From Phaeoceros laevis (lineage: Eukaryota; Anthocerotophyta; Anthocerotopsida; Notothyladales), in assembly GCA_049999765.1 (NCBI GenBank), contig JBNGIQ010009390.1, positions 99,406 to 163,405 of the forward strand: 64,000 nt of DNA. The letters run 5' to 3'. This document shows positions 12,342-22,985 of this stretch, one piece after another. How positions within the stretch are numbered: position 1 is the stretch's first letter; every line of letters starts with the position of its first letter. The translations under genes were made by a program, and so were the position numbers. The notes beneath the pieces are model-generated. The model was not told where the DNA came from and did no database searches. It was given only the letters and a program-made list of their open reading frames with translations.

Positions 12342-12960
12342 GGTTGTAACAGAAAGGAGTGCTGCCGCTAGAAGCCTACGAGCGTCCTGCGCGAAGCAGA
12401 TACTTCAATGGCACGACGTAGACGCTCACCAGGCACAGCAACGCGCCATCTTGGCTGGCTCAAGCTCCGAAGTCCTTGACATTTTGCATCCACGGAAGCT
12501 CACGCTTATCGGCCAAGGTGCAGGGTTTACACTTTCCGTCAGTTGCAACCCTGAGTTCGAACACCGTGTTTGTGATCAAGAAATCGGATACGAATCCTAT
12601 CCGGGACTTCCTACGACCGTCGGTCACCTTTCTAGTTGTCCGCGCGTTCTTGTCCTACAGCACTCGACCTCGCGTGCGCATCTCCAATGTGTTTTCCGTT
12701 GCTGAAGAGTCGGAAATGTTACAAATTGGCACGACATAAAACAAACGTGAAGAGTCTTTGTGTTCCATGTAGATGGGAGATCAATTATGCGAAGGTTTCT
12801 TCTGTCCGGTGCAGACGAGAGATCAACAAGAAAATTGCTCAACGTGCTACTGCCACCAGGGATCCAGGCCAAAGCAGGGAGCTTAAACGGTATTGTTGAG
12901 CACCACGTGACCAGCCTCAGTCTCTGGAGACGAGCTTCCGCTTGTCTACGGCCGAAAAAA
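12342..12960. other. Spacer between T-protein 5' end and ERD2 3' end
   Basis: Contains the T-protein promoter and the ERD2 3' UTR, since both genes lie on the reverse strand. Overlapping open frames on both strands have no family resemblance and are rejected as genes. Confidence 0.5.
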
Positions 12961-14279
12961 TCAGGCAGGTAAATGTAGCCGCTCATTATTCTTCCAACTG
13001 CAGGGGAATACACAGCACCCGTTCAGGACCTGGACTTGTCATTAGGCTCTAACCTCACATAAGCACCCAGAAACAGTTGCAGGACGAGACACGAAATCTA
13101 TTGAAGGATGCTCCCGAATCATAGGAACAGAGCGCAAGACATGTCATCCAAAGGCGGAAACTACTGACCTTTTAATGTAATAGTAGAAGAAATCAGCATA
13201 CAGTGCTGTCTGCACAATTCCGGATACCCATGCTGCACAGCACAAGAAGGCGTGTCAGAGATGACCATTCGTGTGTGCACAATCCACTCACCTAAAAGCA
13301 GCAGAAGAAACAAGAGAAATAAAGAGACTCACTGATCCATTGGTGGTAACTGGGTTCTGTAAAAGCTCTGTATATCCAATTCATGATGTACAGTAGCCGA
13401 TATGCTCTGCAGAATTCAGAGTGACAACAATCAAGGAACTACAGCAGCAGAAGTGGAGCAAACCGATGGGTAAGATGGGACCAAGAACTCAGAAACAAAA
13501 AGCCTGTACCCCACATCGCAGGTGCATGGTCCTATGGATGTGATTGGCAAACTCATCTAACTTCTAACAAATTCATAAGAGAAAGTGATGGTCAGCGTGG
13601 CTAACCCGAGTAGAAAGACATAATTGCCTGTGAGATTGTCTACGTTTTTTGTTCTTTGAAGCAACACCAGCTGAGGAAGGATAGCTACCGCCTCGAGATA
13701 CAATGAGAAAGTCCAAAGCACCTGGTGCAAAACGGAGGGACATAGTGTTAGCAGACGCACTGACCACTCTGTGCAAGTTGCGACAGTCGAACAAAAGACA
13801 TGTCTCACCTCAAAGAACGTGAACTTGTGATGAACAAATAACGCGAGAACTAGGCATGGCACAGCCAGAAGGTAGTGCCGGAAAGTGTCCTGCTCCTTAT
13901 CATAGGACTTCCGAACAATTCTATGGCGTCTCATGTACCACACGATGGAAATGGAGCTGCTAAGGAAAATCAGCTTCATCAACGTGTTGTACAGTGAGTA
14001 ATATGACGTGAAAATGTCGAGGTATCGAGTGGCAAAAACTAGGACATAGAGCTCCTGTGTCTTGAGAGAAACCCCTGCAAAAGCCGCAGCTCTGCGGTTA
14101 GCTCAGGCATGATCTGATGCAAACCTAATCTGGAAGAGCAGCCACATCTCCCAAACACACCGAAGGCACAGGATCGGGAATCACAAACCTGCACACGACT
14201 TGATTGTGTGGATCTTCAATAGCAAAACTATGACGCTCATCAGATGCGTCATGTCCCCGGCTAGCCTGAAAATATTCAT
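12961..14279 (-). CDS. ERD2: ER lumen protein-retaining receptor (K/HDEL receptor)
   Basis: Six exons on the reverse strand (14279-14189, 14074-13809, 13721-13606, 13406-13333, 13232-13169, 12997-12961) join in phase to give 215 aa, the usual plant ERD2 length. Hallmarks are MNIFRLAGDMTHLMSV, GVSLKTQELYVLVF, RYLDIF, SYDKEQDTFRH, LYLEAVAILPQLVLLQR and VDNLTGNYVFLLG. The final 37-nt exon encodes WKNNERLHLPA. Reading through the exon-5 donor would instead give a spurious short tail. ERD2 is a seven-helix Golgi/ER receptor that retrieves luminal proteins ending in H/KDEL. Exon borders were chosen from GT-AG sites that keep phase and match the remembered family. Confidence 0.95.
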
Positions 14280-15099
14280 CGTGTCCTCCCTCCCAGGGCT
14301 CGGGGTACGTTGTAACGAGAACCCTCCGGCTGAAACAGGGCGTGGGCGTAAAGTCGATCCACATAAGGTTTTGCCAGCAATATACCGCCACACTGCCTAA
14401 TGCCCGACAGACCGAGTCATAAATAGTGTGAAGACTTATGAAAACATTTGAGGCTTTGACTGGCAGAGAGTCTCTCTCCTTGCGCGGGACCGAGTGCCAT
14501 CGTGGCATGATGCAGCCACCAGGAAGGGCAATGCCCCGCACGCGGGGTATTGGCCTTGTTGCATGGCATCGACCCGTCCGTAGCGGCAAAGCCTTATGCG
14601 GATCGGCTTTAAATCTTCTTTATTTCGCCACAACCCGCGGAGAGGGTCGGCGTACTCCGAACCCTGTCCAGAACCTGTGCCCATATTTATGCAGGGTACA
14701 CACTGCCGCCTGTCCTGTCTACAGTAGAGCCACTGTCTTGATGACGCCATCTGCAGACAATATGGCATCACTGTCTTCTATCCACATGCCGTGGAATCGA
14801 CCTGTGAAGAATGGGGCACTCATATGTAGAGATGGAGCAAATGAAGGATTTTGGACATCCTTTCTCACCTTCGAATATGGCTGGATTAGGATGTCATCCA
14901 TTCTACCCTCCATTTTTAAGTTGGAATTGCCATTCTCCTCGCACTACTACATCAGCCACAAGAGACAGGTCGAGCTGGAATCAAGAGGGACAGCAACAGC
15001 TTTTCAGGGAAGTGTTCTCGAAGTTGTGGGGTAATCGGCTGGACAAGGGCAGGACTTTGTTCGGCAACGTCTCGATCAACTCACACATATGTCTGCAGG
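14280..15099. other. Divergent intergenic region between ERD2 and the PPR gene
   Basis: ERD2 reads leftward and the PPR gene rightward, so this stretch holds both promoters. Open frames of 110-200 codons exist on both strands but show no family resemblance. No clear TATA box was seen. Confidence 0.45.
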
Positions 15100-17910
15100 G
15101 TGGTCAGACATTGTCGTGATGAGCCTAGGGCTATTGCCTGGAATGGTGCAATAATGCTCTCACAGACTGTACTGGGATTGCAGACAGTCCCCCTCCAGCT
15201 ATGCTTGCTGCACGAGAGAAAGAGGGGTGATCTTTGGTTGCAAAATCCGTTCAATCCCGTGAGGTTGGATTGCGGGTTGGCCACCTTTGGGGCCCCGCTC
15301 AAGAGTAGCCTGGTTGTGGCTCAGAGGTCTCGTTGCTATGCTGGGCCTGTGAGACTACGCCATGACCTTCGTCCGCATGGATATCTGGAGAGGCTGTTGG
15401 ATGCCCTGTTGCACACGGATGGTGTTCCTTCTGTGGACATGTACAGGGCTGTCTTGAAGGCATGCGCGGACAGGCAGGCCTTGGCTCAGGCAAAGCTAGT
15501 TCATGGTCATCTGGCAAAGTATGGGCTGGAGTCCACCATATTTCTAGGTGAATATGTGGTGATCACCTTTATTAAATGCGGTAGCCTTGAAGATGCGATC
15601 CAGGTGTTTGAGAGGTTACAGCACCGAAGTGTTCTCTGTTGGACAGCTGTGATTTCTGGGTATGCTAAGGCCGGGCAAGGTCGGAAGGCTTTGAGACTGT
15701 ACCAGTGGATGCAAGGGGGACGTGTTCATCCAAACGCTCATACCTTTGTCAGCCTGCTCAAAGCCTGTGGAAGCATAGCAGATCTGGAAGCAGGCAAGCG
15801 CATCCATGCCGACGCATCCAAATACGGGTGTGAAGATAGCCTTGTTGTGCAGACATGCCTAATTGATATGTATGGGAAGTGTGGGAGCACTGCTAATGCG
15901 CGGAATGTGTTTGACGGGTTGTCCGAGCGTGATGTCGTGGCATGGAATGCAATGCTTGCAGCATATGCCCAGCAGGGCGAAGCCCAGAAGGCTTTACAGC
16001 TGTATTTACAATTGCGTGAGCAGGGGGTCAGCCCAAACGCACGTACCTTTGTCAGCACACTGCAAACATTCGCTGTGCTTGCAGACAACGAAGAATATGT
16101 TGTTGTGGGTGATGTGTCTCCCAGAGGGAGGTCTTTAGGTAATGGAAAGGTAATACATGCTGATATTCAAATGAAGGGCTTCAATTCAGATGTGTTTGTT
16201 TGTAGTGCACTTGTCTGTATGTATGGAAAATGTGGGAGTATTGTGGATGCGCAGAATGTTTTTGAAGGGTCGCTTCAGCGGGATGTGGTGATATGGAATG
16301 CGATGCTTGCGGCGTGCATCGAGCAAGGCCAAGGGGAGAAGGCTTTGCAGCTGTATGAGAGAATGCAAGAGGAAGGCGTGAGTTCAAATGCTCGGACCTT
16401 TGTTAGCACACTCCAAGCGTGTGACATAGTTGCAGATGCAGAAGAAGCAGTGGATGGGCAGTTGACAAAATTAAAGTCTCTTAAGCTGGGTAGGGTACTG
16501 CATGCTGATGTCCGGAGGAAGGGCTACAGTTCGGATCTATTTGTGGGTAGCAGCCTTGTAAGCATGTACGGCACTTGTGGAAGCATTGTGGATGCACAAA
16601 CTGTGTTTGACGGGCTGACAAAGCATGATGTGGTCGCCTGGACTGCCATGCTTGCAGCATATGTTGAGCAGGGTGAAGCCGACAAGGCTTTGCAGCTGTA
16701 TGAGCAGATGCAGGAGGAAGGTGTGAGCTCAAACAGTTGGACCTACGTGGCTGCTCTCCAAGCATGTGGTGTCTCTGCTGAGAAGGAAGGGGAAGAAATA
16801 TTCCACGAGGGGTCGGTCACAGTCAAGTGTTTGGGAAAGGGGAAAGCAATTCATGCTGATGCCTGGGTGAAGGGTTATGATTCACATCCCTTTGTGGGCA
16901 ACTCCCTTGTCACCATGTATGGAAAGTGTGGTAGCACTGTGGATGCTTGGAACATATTCGAGGGATTGTCCATGCGTGACGTAGTGTCATGGAATGCGAT
17001 GCTCATGGCATATGTTCAGCAGGGCCAAGCAGACAAAGCCTTGCAGCTTTTTGGACAAATGCAAGAGGAAGGGAGGAGTCCAGACGAGATCACAGTTCTG
17101 TGGGCTTTACAGGCATGTAGCAAGGCAGGGTGTCTGGAAACTGTCAGGCAGATTCATCAGACTGTCGTCTCGGGTGTGGACATTGTCAGCCCATTCATTG
17201 CAAGCACTTTGATTATCGCATATGGAAGGTGTGCAAGTATGGCCGATGCCCAGACTGTTTTTGATGCGCTGCCAGGTGCTGATGTGGTGTCATGGAATGC
17301 ATTAATTGCCAGTTATGCTCGTGAAGGCAATTGTGTGGCAAGCCTGCATTGTTACGAGAAAATGCAGGTGGCAGGGTTGCATCCAAATGGAGTCACTTTC
17401 CTTTCACTGCTCTCTGCATGCAGCCATGCTGGGCTCCTGAACAAAGGCATACAGTACTTCCAGTCCATGAGCAACGAGTATGGTCTATCCCCAGAGATTG
17501 AACATTATGTGAGCTTGCTAGATCTTCTCGGGCGTGCAGGATGCTTCATAGAGATAGAAGAGATATTGTCGATGATGCCGGTGAAGCCTAATTTGTCGCT
17601 GTGGCTATGTTTGCTGGGAGCCTGCCAAAAGCACGGCAAAGTTGTGCTGGGGAAACAGGCGTTTGATTGTGCGGTGCTTTTGCAACCAAAGCATCCTTCT
17701 GCGTATGTTCTGCTGTCGAATATCTATGCCGATGCTGGCCTGTGGGACAAGGCGAAAGAGGTGATGCAGTTGCGACAAGATGCATCTGCATGGAAGAATC
17801 CTGGCCAGAGCTGGATAGAGTACGAGAAGGAAGTGCATACTTTTCTTGTGGGGGACTGCCAGGACCCTGAGCGGCAGGAATTGTATGATCGACTGCAAGT
17901 AGCACATTAG
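15100..17910 (+). CDS. PLS-class pentatricopeptide repeat protein, E-type
   Basis: One uninterrupted frame of 936 aa; Met at 15154 is an alternative start. From about residue 100 it consists of PPR motifs in the P-L-S order typical of plant organelle RNA-binding proteins (LIDMYGKCGS, RDVVAWNAMLAAY, GEADKALQLYEQMQEEG). The C terminus has E-type motifs (MPVKPNLSLWLCLLGACQ, AYVLLSNIYADAGLWDKAKE, WIEYEKEVHTFLVGD) and stops without a DYW deaminase domain. Three central modules are nearly identical and each is followed by an acidic ~20-residue linker (near ADNEEYVVVGD, ADAEEAVDGQL, AEKEGEEIFHE). The N terminus may be an organelle signal. A role in organelle RNA editing or processing is inferred from the class; the target is unknown. 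Confidence 0.93.
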   Translation: MVRHCRDEPRAIAWNGAIMLSQTVLGLQTVPLQLCLLHERKRGDLWLQNPFNPVRLDCGLATFGAPLKSSLVVAQRSRCYAGPVRLRHDLRPHGYLERLLDALLHTDGVPSVDMYRAVLKACADRQALAQAKLVHGHLAKYGLESTIFLGEYVVITFIKCGSLEDAIQVFERLQHRSVLCWTAVISGYAKAGQGRKALRLYQWMQGGRVHPNAHTFVSLLKACGSIADLEAGKRIHADASKYGCEDSLVVQTCLIDMYGKCGSTANARNVFDGLSERDVVAWNAMLAAYAQQGEAQKALQLYLQLREQGVSPNARTFVSTLQTFAVLADNEEYVVVGDVSPRGRSLGNGKVIHADIQMKGFNSDVFVCSALVCMYGKCGSIVDAQNVFEGSLQRDVVIWNAMLAACIEQGQGEKALQLYERMQEEGVSSNARTFVSTLQACDIVADAEEAVDGQLTKLKSLKLGRVLHADVRRKGYSSDLFVGSSLVSMYGTCGSIVDAQTVFDGLTKHDVVAWTAMLAAYVEQGEADKALQLYEQMQEEGVSSNSWTYVAALQACGVSAEKEGEEIFHEGSVTVKCLGKGKAIHADAWVKGYDSHPFVGNSLVTMYGKCGSTVDAWNIFEGLSMRDVVSWNAMLMAYVQQGQADKALQLFGQMQEEGRSPDEITVLWALQACSKAGCLETVRQIHQTVVSGVDIVSPFIASTLIIAYGRCASMADAQTVFDALPGADVVSWNALIASYAREGNCVASLHCYEKMQVAGLHPNGVTFLSLLSACSHAGLLNKGIQYFQSMSNEYGLSPEIEHYVSLLDLLGRAGCFIEIEEILSMMPVKPNLSLWLCLLGACQKHGKVVLGKQAFDCAVLLQPKHPSAYVLLSNIYADAGLWDKAKEVMQLRQDASAWKNPGQSWIEYEKEVHTFLVGDCQDPERQELYDRLQVAH

Positions 17911-18357
17911 ACCGTACCCGGAGGAAGGGCATCTTCCCGTGCAATAAGTTCTCCACGACAAGTTGCGTCCTTTTGTCCCTTCATCAGTTTCAGGTGTTGC
18001 ACTTCAACCACTAATGCCACGCATATAGGGAAATGCCTTTATCAACAAGGTGGAAAGTCCACTAAAGGCTTTGGCTAAAGGAAAACCTGTTGGGTCTGAA
18101 AATGCTCACTGCAAGACTGCGGTTCCTGCTCAACTATCCGGCTAGGGAAAAGCAAGGCAAAGATGCCAACAACTGGTTAGAACCCTCTGTCAGTTAGGAT
18201 AAAAGTAGAGAATGGTCAAACAACACATCTGAGGGCCGTTTCACATACAGCCCCCAAACACAGTCAGCACGCGCGGATTGGCGGAGAGCGCTGCTATGCG
18301 AAACCAACCGGAGAAACCCTCAAGTGACGTGGGCGCCACATCCTGCACCCAAATGTG
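17911..18357. other. Spacer after the PPR gene
   Basis: 3' UTR and spacer. No coding or structured element was recognised before the hairpin at 18358. Confidence 0.45.
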
Positions 18358-18398
18358 GAGAGAGAAGAGGGTCACTCGAAGTGACCCTCTTCTCTCTC
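18358..18398. repeat. Perfect 19-bp inverted repeat with 3-nt loop
   Basis: Arms 18358-18376 and 18380-18398 are perfectly complementary, of the type GAGAGAAGAGGGTCACT, around the loop CGA. It is purine-rich on one strand. It could be a foldback footprint or a small-RNA-like hairpin, but nothing shows that it is transcribed. Confidence 0.9.
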
Positions 18399-18923
18399 AT
18401 GGTCGCCCCCAACGTCTTACGGCCAACGATGTCGCGCCACATAAGCAGTTGTAGGTCCCACGTGAACGGGTCAAGGGAGGCAAATGGCGGGAAGGGAAAG
18501 CGGGTCCCGGCATCAATCAGTGCTCACATCAGCGGGAAAGCCTTTCTGTGAGCCGTATTTGCTGAGCGTCTTTTTTCCACAGTGCTTGCGACAGTGCTCC
18601 GGATCCGTGGACGCCATGCAGTCCTTCTCAAGTATGCTCAATGACGAGCTCAATGACGACCCCGACATTGATCTCGGAATGGAACCAGTGGCAACCCGGG
18701 AAAGAATGGCAGTCCAATGGCACGGTCAAAAAACCTAGTATGAAAGCACCACCCCACCCCCAAACCCTCAAACACATCCACGCGTCCTAGTCACACCCCC
18801 TAAACGGCCTAGGGGTGGGGTGATATGTGAACTCGGCCAGAGTAGAGGTTTGAAGAGAACAGAGTATGACTAAGGATCACACTTCTGACGCCAAGGCACA
18901 GGGCCAAGGGTCACTTCCAATCA
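18399..18923. other. Spacer with small CACCCCACCCC inverted arms
   Basis: No gene was recognised. ACCACCCCACCCC near 18750 and GGGGTGGGGTGAT near 18815 form short imperfect inverted arms. Confidence 0.4.
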
Positions 18924-19762
18924 CCACCAGGCGCAAGCGTCTCAATCTCCGGCCTCATAATGGCCTGACATGTACGATTTCCGACGTGGCACCGACTCGC
19001 CATGGGTGGTGGGCATGGCCTCGCTATGGTCATGCGCAACTACGTTTGGATCCTGCCTTTCCCGTCCGCCACTTTTCCTTATACCCGTCCCCCTACAACG
19101 CATGTCGTACGCGTGGTTTGGCAGCACGCGCTAGCGTGGGCCCCAAGCGCCATCCCTATTCAAACCCCAGGTCCCCAACACCCCAAGTTCCCAACCCAAT
19201 GCGCCAACCCCAGCAGGCGCGGTCCTTACGAAAAACCAAAGGCAGAGCAGGAGGACCCGAGGGCTTGGCCAGCGGACGGGGCCCTTTCAAAGGGCCCAAG
19301 AGAGAAAAAGAGAACCAACAAAGAAGTCCTCCATTCAGTGCTGCTCCGGACCTGGGGCGCTTAACTCTGAGGTTTTTAGCTCCCACACTACCGAGCCAGC
19401 GTTCTCCGCTGCCGAAGTATGGTCGGTGTCTGCGATACTTGAACAAGTTGTACTGCATGCCTCATGGGCATGTAGGTGTAGAATTCCGGTGAGGGCTCCA
19501 TGCATGTGTGACCAAATGCATGGGATGGGCGCGCGGTTGGCAACACGCTCGCTAAAACCATGCGCGGGGAAGGCATACGGACGGGCGGGACGGGAGCGCG
19601 GACGGACGGACGGGAAGGCGGGACGAGAGCGCGGACAGGTTTGTCATGTCACATGGCGAGGGCGAGGCCATGCCCACCACCCATGGCGAGTCGGTGCCAC
19701 GTCGGAAATCGTACATGTCAGGCCATTATGAGGCCGGAGGTTGAGACGCTTGCCCACCAGGC
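18924..19762. mobile_element. Non-autonomous Mutator-like element with 92-bp TIRs and 9-bp target duplication
   Basis: The element proper is 18933-19753 (821 bp). Its ends, 18933-19024 and 19662-19753, are inverted copies with 91 of 92 bases identical, starting GCAAGCGTCTCAA on the left. The 9 bases CCACCAGGC directly precede it (18924-18932) and directly follow it (19754-19762), a perfect target-site duplication. Long TIRs plus a 9-bp duplication are the signature of Mutator-like elements. The interior encodes no transposase and includes a palindrome GGGCCCTTTCAAAGGGCCC at 19279-19297. It must be mobilised in trans or be an old insertion. Confidence 0.88.
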
Positions 19763-19842
19763 AACAGAACTATAGCAAAAGGGATGTCGGGACTTGCAAT
19801 GTTAGTAAATCAAAGGTGACAGAGTTGCATCCACTCCTAGCC

Positions 19843-19942
19843 NNNNNNNNNNNNNNNNNNNNNNNNNNNNNNNNNNNNNNNNNNNNNNNNNNNNNNNNNN
19901 NNNNNNNNNNNNNNNNNNNNNNNNNNNNNNNNNNNNNNNNNN
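19843..19942. other. Assembly gap (100 N)
   Basis: Exactly 100 N. The same 9 bases, CTCCTAGCC, end the left flank (19834-19842) and begin the right flank (19943-19951), so the contigs may simply overlap. Confidence 0.9.
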
Positions 19943-20458
19943 CTCCTAGCCTGGTGAGGTCCTCGAGGACTCGGGCAGCGGTCAGGTGACGTCAGCAGGC
20001 TCGCATTAGCCTCCAATAACCGCTTCTGGGGCAAGCACTTCACCACGAAATCTCGGTCCACGCCGTAAAACACCGCCCAAAAAAAACAGGCCCAAAAAAA
20101 ACAGGTGAAGGCCTCGCTATAAGTAGCTGAGGACCCTCCAAACCCTAGCCGCAGCTCAATAATGCAGATCCTAGCAAGGATGCTACCAAAATTTTTGTGC
20201 GCTAATATCTATCCTAACTTTCCCGCCATCTCGCTCATACCGCTTTCCAGACATTTCCTCATTTTGCGTTTTCCAAAAAAAGTTTTGACAGGTCCTTGGT
20301 TAAGGAGTTGTATGAGTATAAATCGTCATTATAAATTCCTAGTCAAAAGCTTGAAGAAAGAAGTCTCTAGTTGGTTAGCGTTCATGAGGTCTTGCACAAG
20401 GTGGTCAGCACCAACTTATTGTAATCTCAAATGCCATTGGCCCATCACTATACCTTCC
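19943..20458. other. Spacer with duplicated A-rich 15-mer
   Basis: CCCAAAAAAAACAGG occurs twice in tandem near 20076-20105, followed by a TATA-like CTATAAGTA near 20119 and the telo-box-like AAACCCTAG near 20140. That layout resembles a promoter, but no gene downstream was recognised. Confidence 0.4.
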
Positions 20459-20566
20459 TCATCATACCCTTAGCTTCATCCCCAACAAGAGCCATTGTCA
20501 TGCAATAATGTGTCATCATACCCTTAGTTTCATCCCCAACAAGAGCCATTGTCATGCAATAATGTG
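20459..20566 (+). repeat. Tandem duplication, 54-bp unit x2
   Basis: Units at 20459-20512 and 20513-20566 begin TCATCATACCCTTAG and differ at one base (AGC/AGT before TTCATCC). Confidence 0.9.
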
Positions 20567-22224
20567 TTGTGATATATGACGTTGTAGAGAAAGCACATAG
20601 ATTCAAGATTTTGGTAAGTTGATAAACTTATCTTAGGGGTATTGGACCTTTTATATAATGTGAAATATTTTAAATAGTAATATATAAATAGCAATAAGTT
20701 GAAAAAGATAGAAGAAGTAATGGGTAAAGAAAAAAAGGAAAAAAATATTTTATAAGATTATATAAAAATAGGAAACACCCAGATTAATGTACTAAGGCAT
20801 AAATTGATTGGTAAAAAAATGAGAAAGGAATGAAAGAATAGAAGTAGTGAGATTATGTAGAAATAGGAAACACCGAAGTCATTTAAACTAATAGCAAGCA
20901 AGAAAAGCAAAGCAAAGATCTAGAATTAGTAAAAAAAAAATTCATTTCATTGCTGTTCTTGCTTTTTATTGGTTTAAAAAACTTCGGTCTCTCTATTATA
21001 TCAAAAGTTGTCAAGAGGGAAATCAACACAGTTGGTGTTGGCTGTTGGTATTTTAGTCATAGGATATTGTTATCGAGTTGTGCAGAACATGAGAAGGAAA
21101 AAGTTATCACAAGATAAAAACCTGAAGAAAGAAAAGATAAATGAGTCATTTGAAGATTTACACAAGAATACAATATACAAAATCGTAAATATCATAAAAA
21201 AAAGCTACTTTTGTGCTTGCATTATCTATTGTACACATTTTGGGTCACAAGCCTATAGGAGCCTTGTGCTTCATTCGATGCCTTTATTTGATAGTTGGAG
21301 GCCTTTTTTGATAATTTCATTAAAGAATTATAGCACAGAGATTCATTGTCTCTGGGGATGTGGCCTCATCTTTGGATCATTCAATTGTAAAATGATATTT
21401 TTATGTGAAACTTCTGTATAATTGTCTACCTTGCTTAAAAATGGTTTCATATAATGTTGCAGACCTCTATTGAATGAACTTCCAAATTCATCCATATACT
21501 GCAAGGTGCATTTCTACAAATGCAGATACTCAGCAAAGTTGTAGTCGTATTTACCCGATTGCCCTGTTTTGTAATACTGTTGTTATTTCCTCGTCTGCAG
21601 AGACTTTGTTGGCAACAAAAACTTTTGATCTTTTTATAAATCTAGTGAACTAATGAAACGAGAAGAAGATTTCTATTCTCAAATTTCGTGATATAGTCTT
21701 TTCCAAGTAGTTATTAATCATAAATACTTGAGAATTACCAATAGAGTAAAATCTAGAGTGACGTTTATATCTATTGAATAACCCAAAGTCTACTTGAGAA
21801 CTTAATATTTAATTCTAATAGGAATTGGGAACCCTGACAATATGCAAGAACTCAGATATTTCGTATACGTTTGCACTAATTCGCAACTTTGTTTGGTTAA
21901 GAAGAGCATCTCTGAATTGTGATTGTCTTATGTGGACGTTTTTGAGACAAAAAAGGAAGACCAAGTAGACATTGCACAATTTTGCAAACAACAAGTAAAA
22001 TTGTTACAACAGTTTTCAAAATTACAAGAATGTGAAAAGAGCTCTCCATACTATGGTTGAAGGCTCTTGGGTTGAAGGCTATCAAGACCAGGATTGACCC
22101 CAATGTTCCTCCACTTGGCAACGGCTTGAAATTGTGTCGATGGGTGAAGCAATCTCACAATTGCGCGCTAAGCAGGGTTGATTAGCAAAACATTGAACAG
22201 ATTAAAGAGCGTGAAAGCGCTGCT
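20567..22224. other. AT-rich intergenic tract
   Basis: Markedly AT-rich compared with the gene blocks. A 137-codon frame at 21008-21421 has a hydrophobic start and a Lys-rich middle but no recognisable family and AT-driven composition; I do not call it a gene. The tract could be decayed transposon sequence. Confidence 0.4.
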
Positions 22225-22392
22225 GATTGTTTAGGCTTTAAGCCGCTAGGTAAGGTCGCGACTGTCGCGACGGTATCGCAAGCGTCGCACTACTTCATGT
22301 GATGCGTGACGGTTGACGAACCGTTACGCCTATTGAAACCTAAGCCACGAGGTGCCCTAACGAATAAACTAGGTTTAACTAAAACTCCTTCA
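22225..22392 (+). repeat. Direct repeat copy 1 flanking copia fragment
   Basis: About 168 bp starting ATTGTTTAGGCTTTA and ending near AAAACTCCTTC. A second copy with small deletions lies at 23662-23802. The two copies bracket the copia fragment at 22986-23657, so they may be LTR pieces or a duplicated host sequence. Confidence 0.75.
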
Positions 22393-22985
22393 CTCCCACT
22401 CGCCGAGTGCCTAGGTTTCTGTTACCCTCCTGCGCCGCCATGGTTGCTGCGCTGCTTGCCGCGCTTCATGTCATGTCGATGGTTGCCGCTGGTGCGTGCG
22501 CCTGCATGAATATGTTGGCGACGAGTCGCCTTAGATTCCTTCAGCTGCCACTGCACTTGGAGACTGCTGAGGTTGGCGTGCAAGCATCCATTCCAGCCGG
22601 CTTCTCCTTCTAGTTTTATGGACGGACCAACCTCCGATTCTGCGCCAAGGCTGCCGCTAGGGTTTCACAAAGAGGCTGTTGATCAATCACTACTCCTATC
22701 AGCTTCCAGCTATATATACCTGCGCTAGGAACGGAATCCGCATGGTTCGCATAAACTCATACCATGGACGTGCTGATAAGACCATCAGCCATTATGGCAA
22801 GCACTTGTTTTCTAGCTTTGCATTTCCCTTCAGTTCCTTCCTATGTACTTGCTGCAAGGGTTTTGATCCTTTATGATCATGTGTTTGCCTAGAAGTTTCG
22901 GACTGGAAATTGTGGAGGGACGTCGGCTACCCTGAATTCTACAACTCCAGCGATTCTGAGAGTGAATTTCACCTTTAGCTAGGGT

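Noticed and set aside
18866-19492. 208-codon ORF through the Mutator-like element
   Set aside because: It spans the TIR and noncoding interior; the inverted copy gives a similar antisense ORF.
20071-20105. Possible CRISPR-like or satellite array from repeated CCCAAAAAAAACAGG
   Set aside because: Only two copies with no regular spacers; simple tandem duplication.
21008-21421. 137-codon ORF in the AT-rich tract
   Set aside because: Lys/Ile-rich by composition, no homologue recognised, no splice or promoter context.
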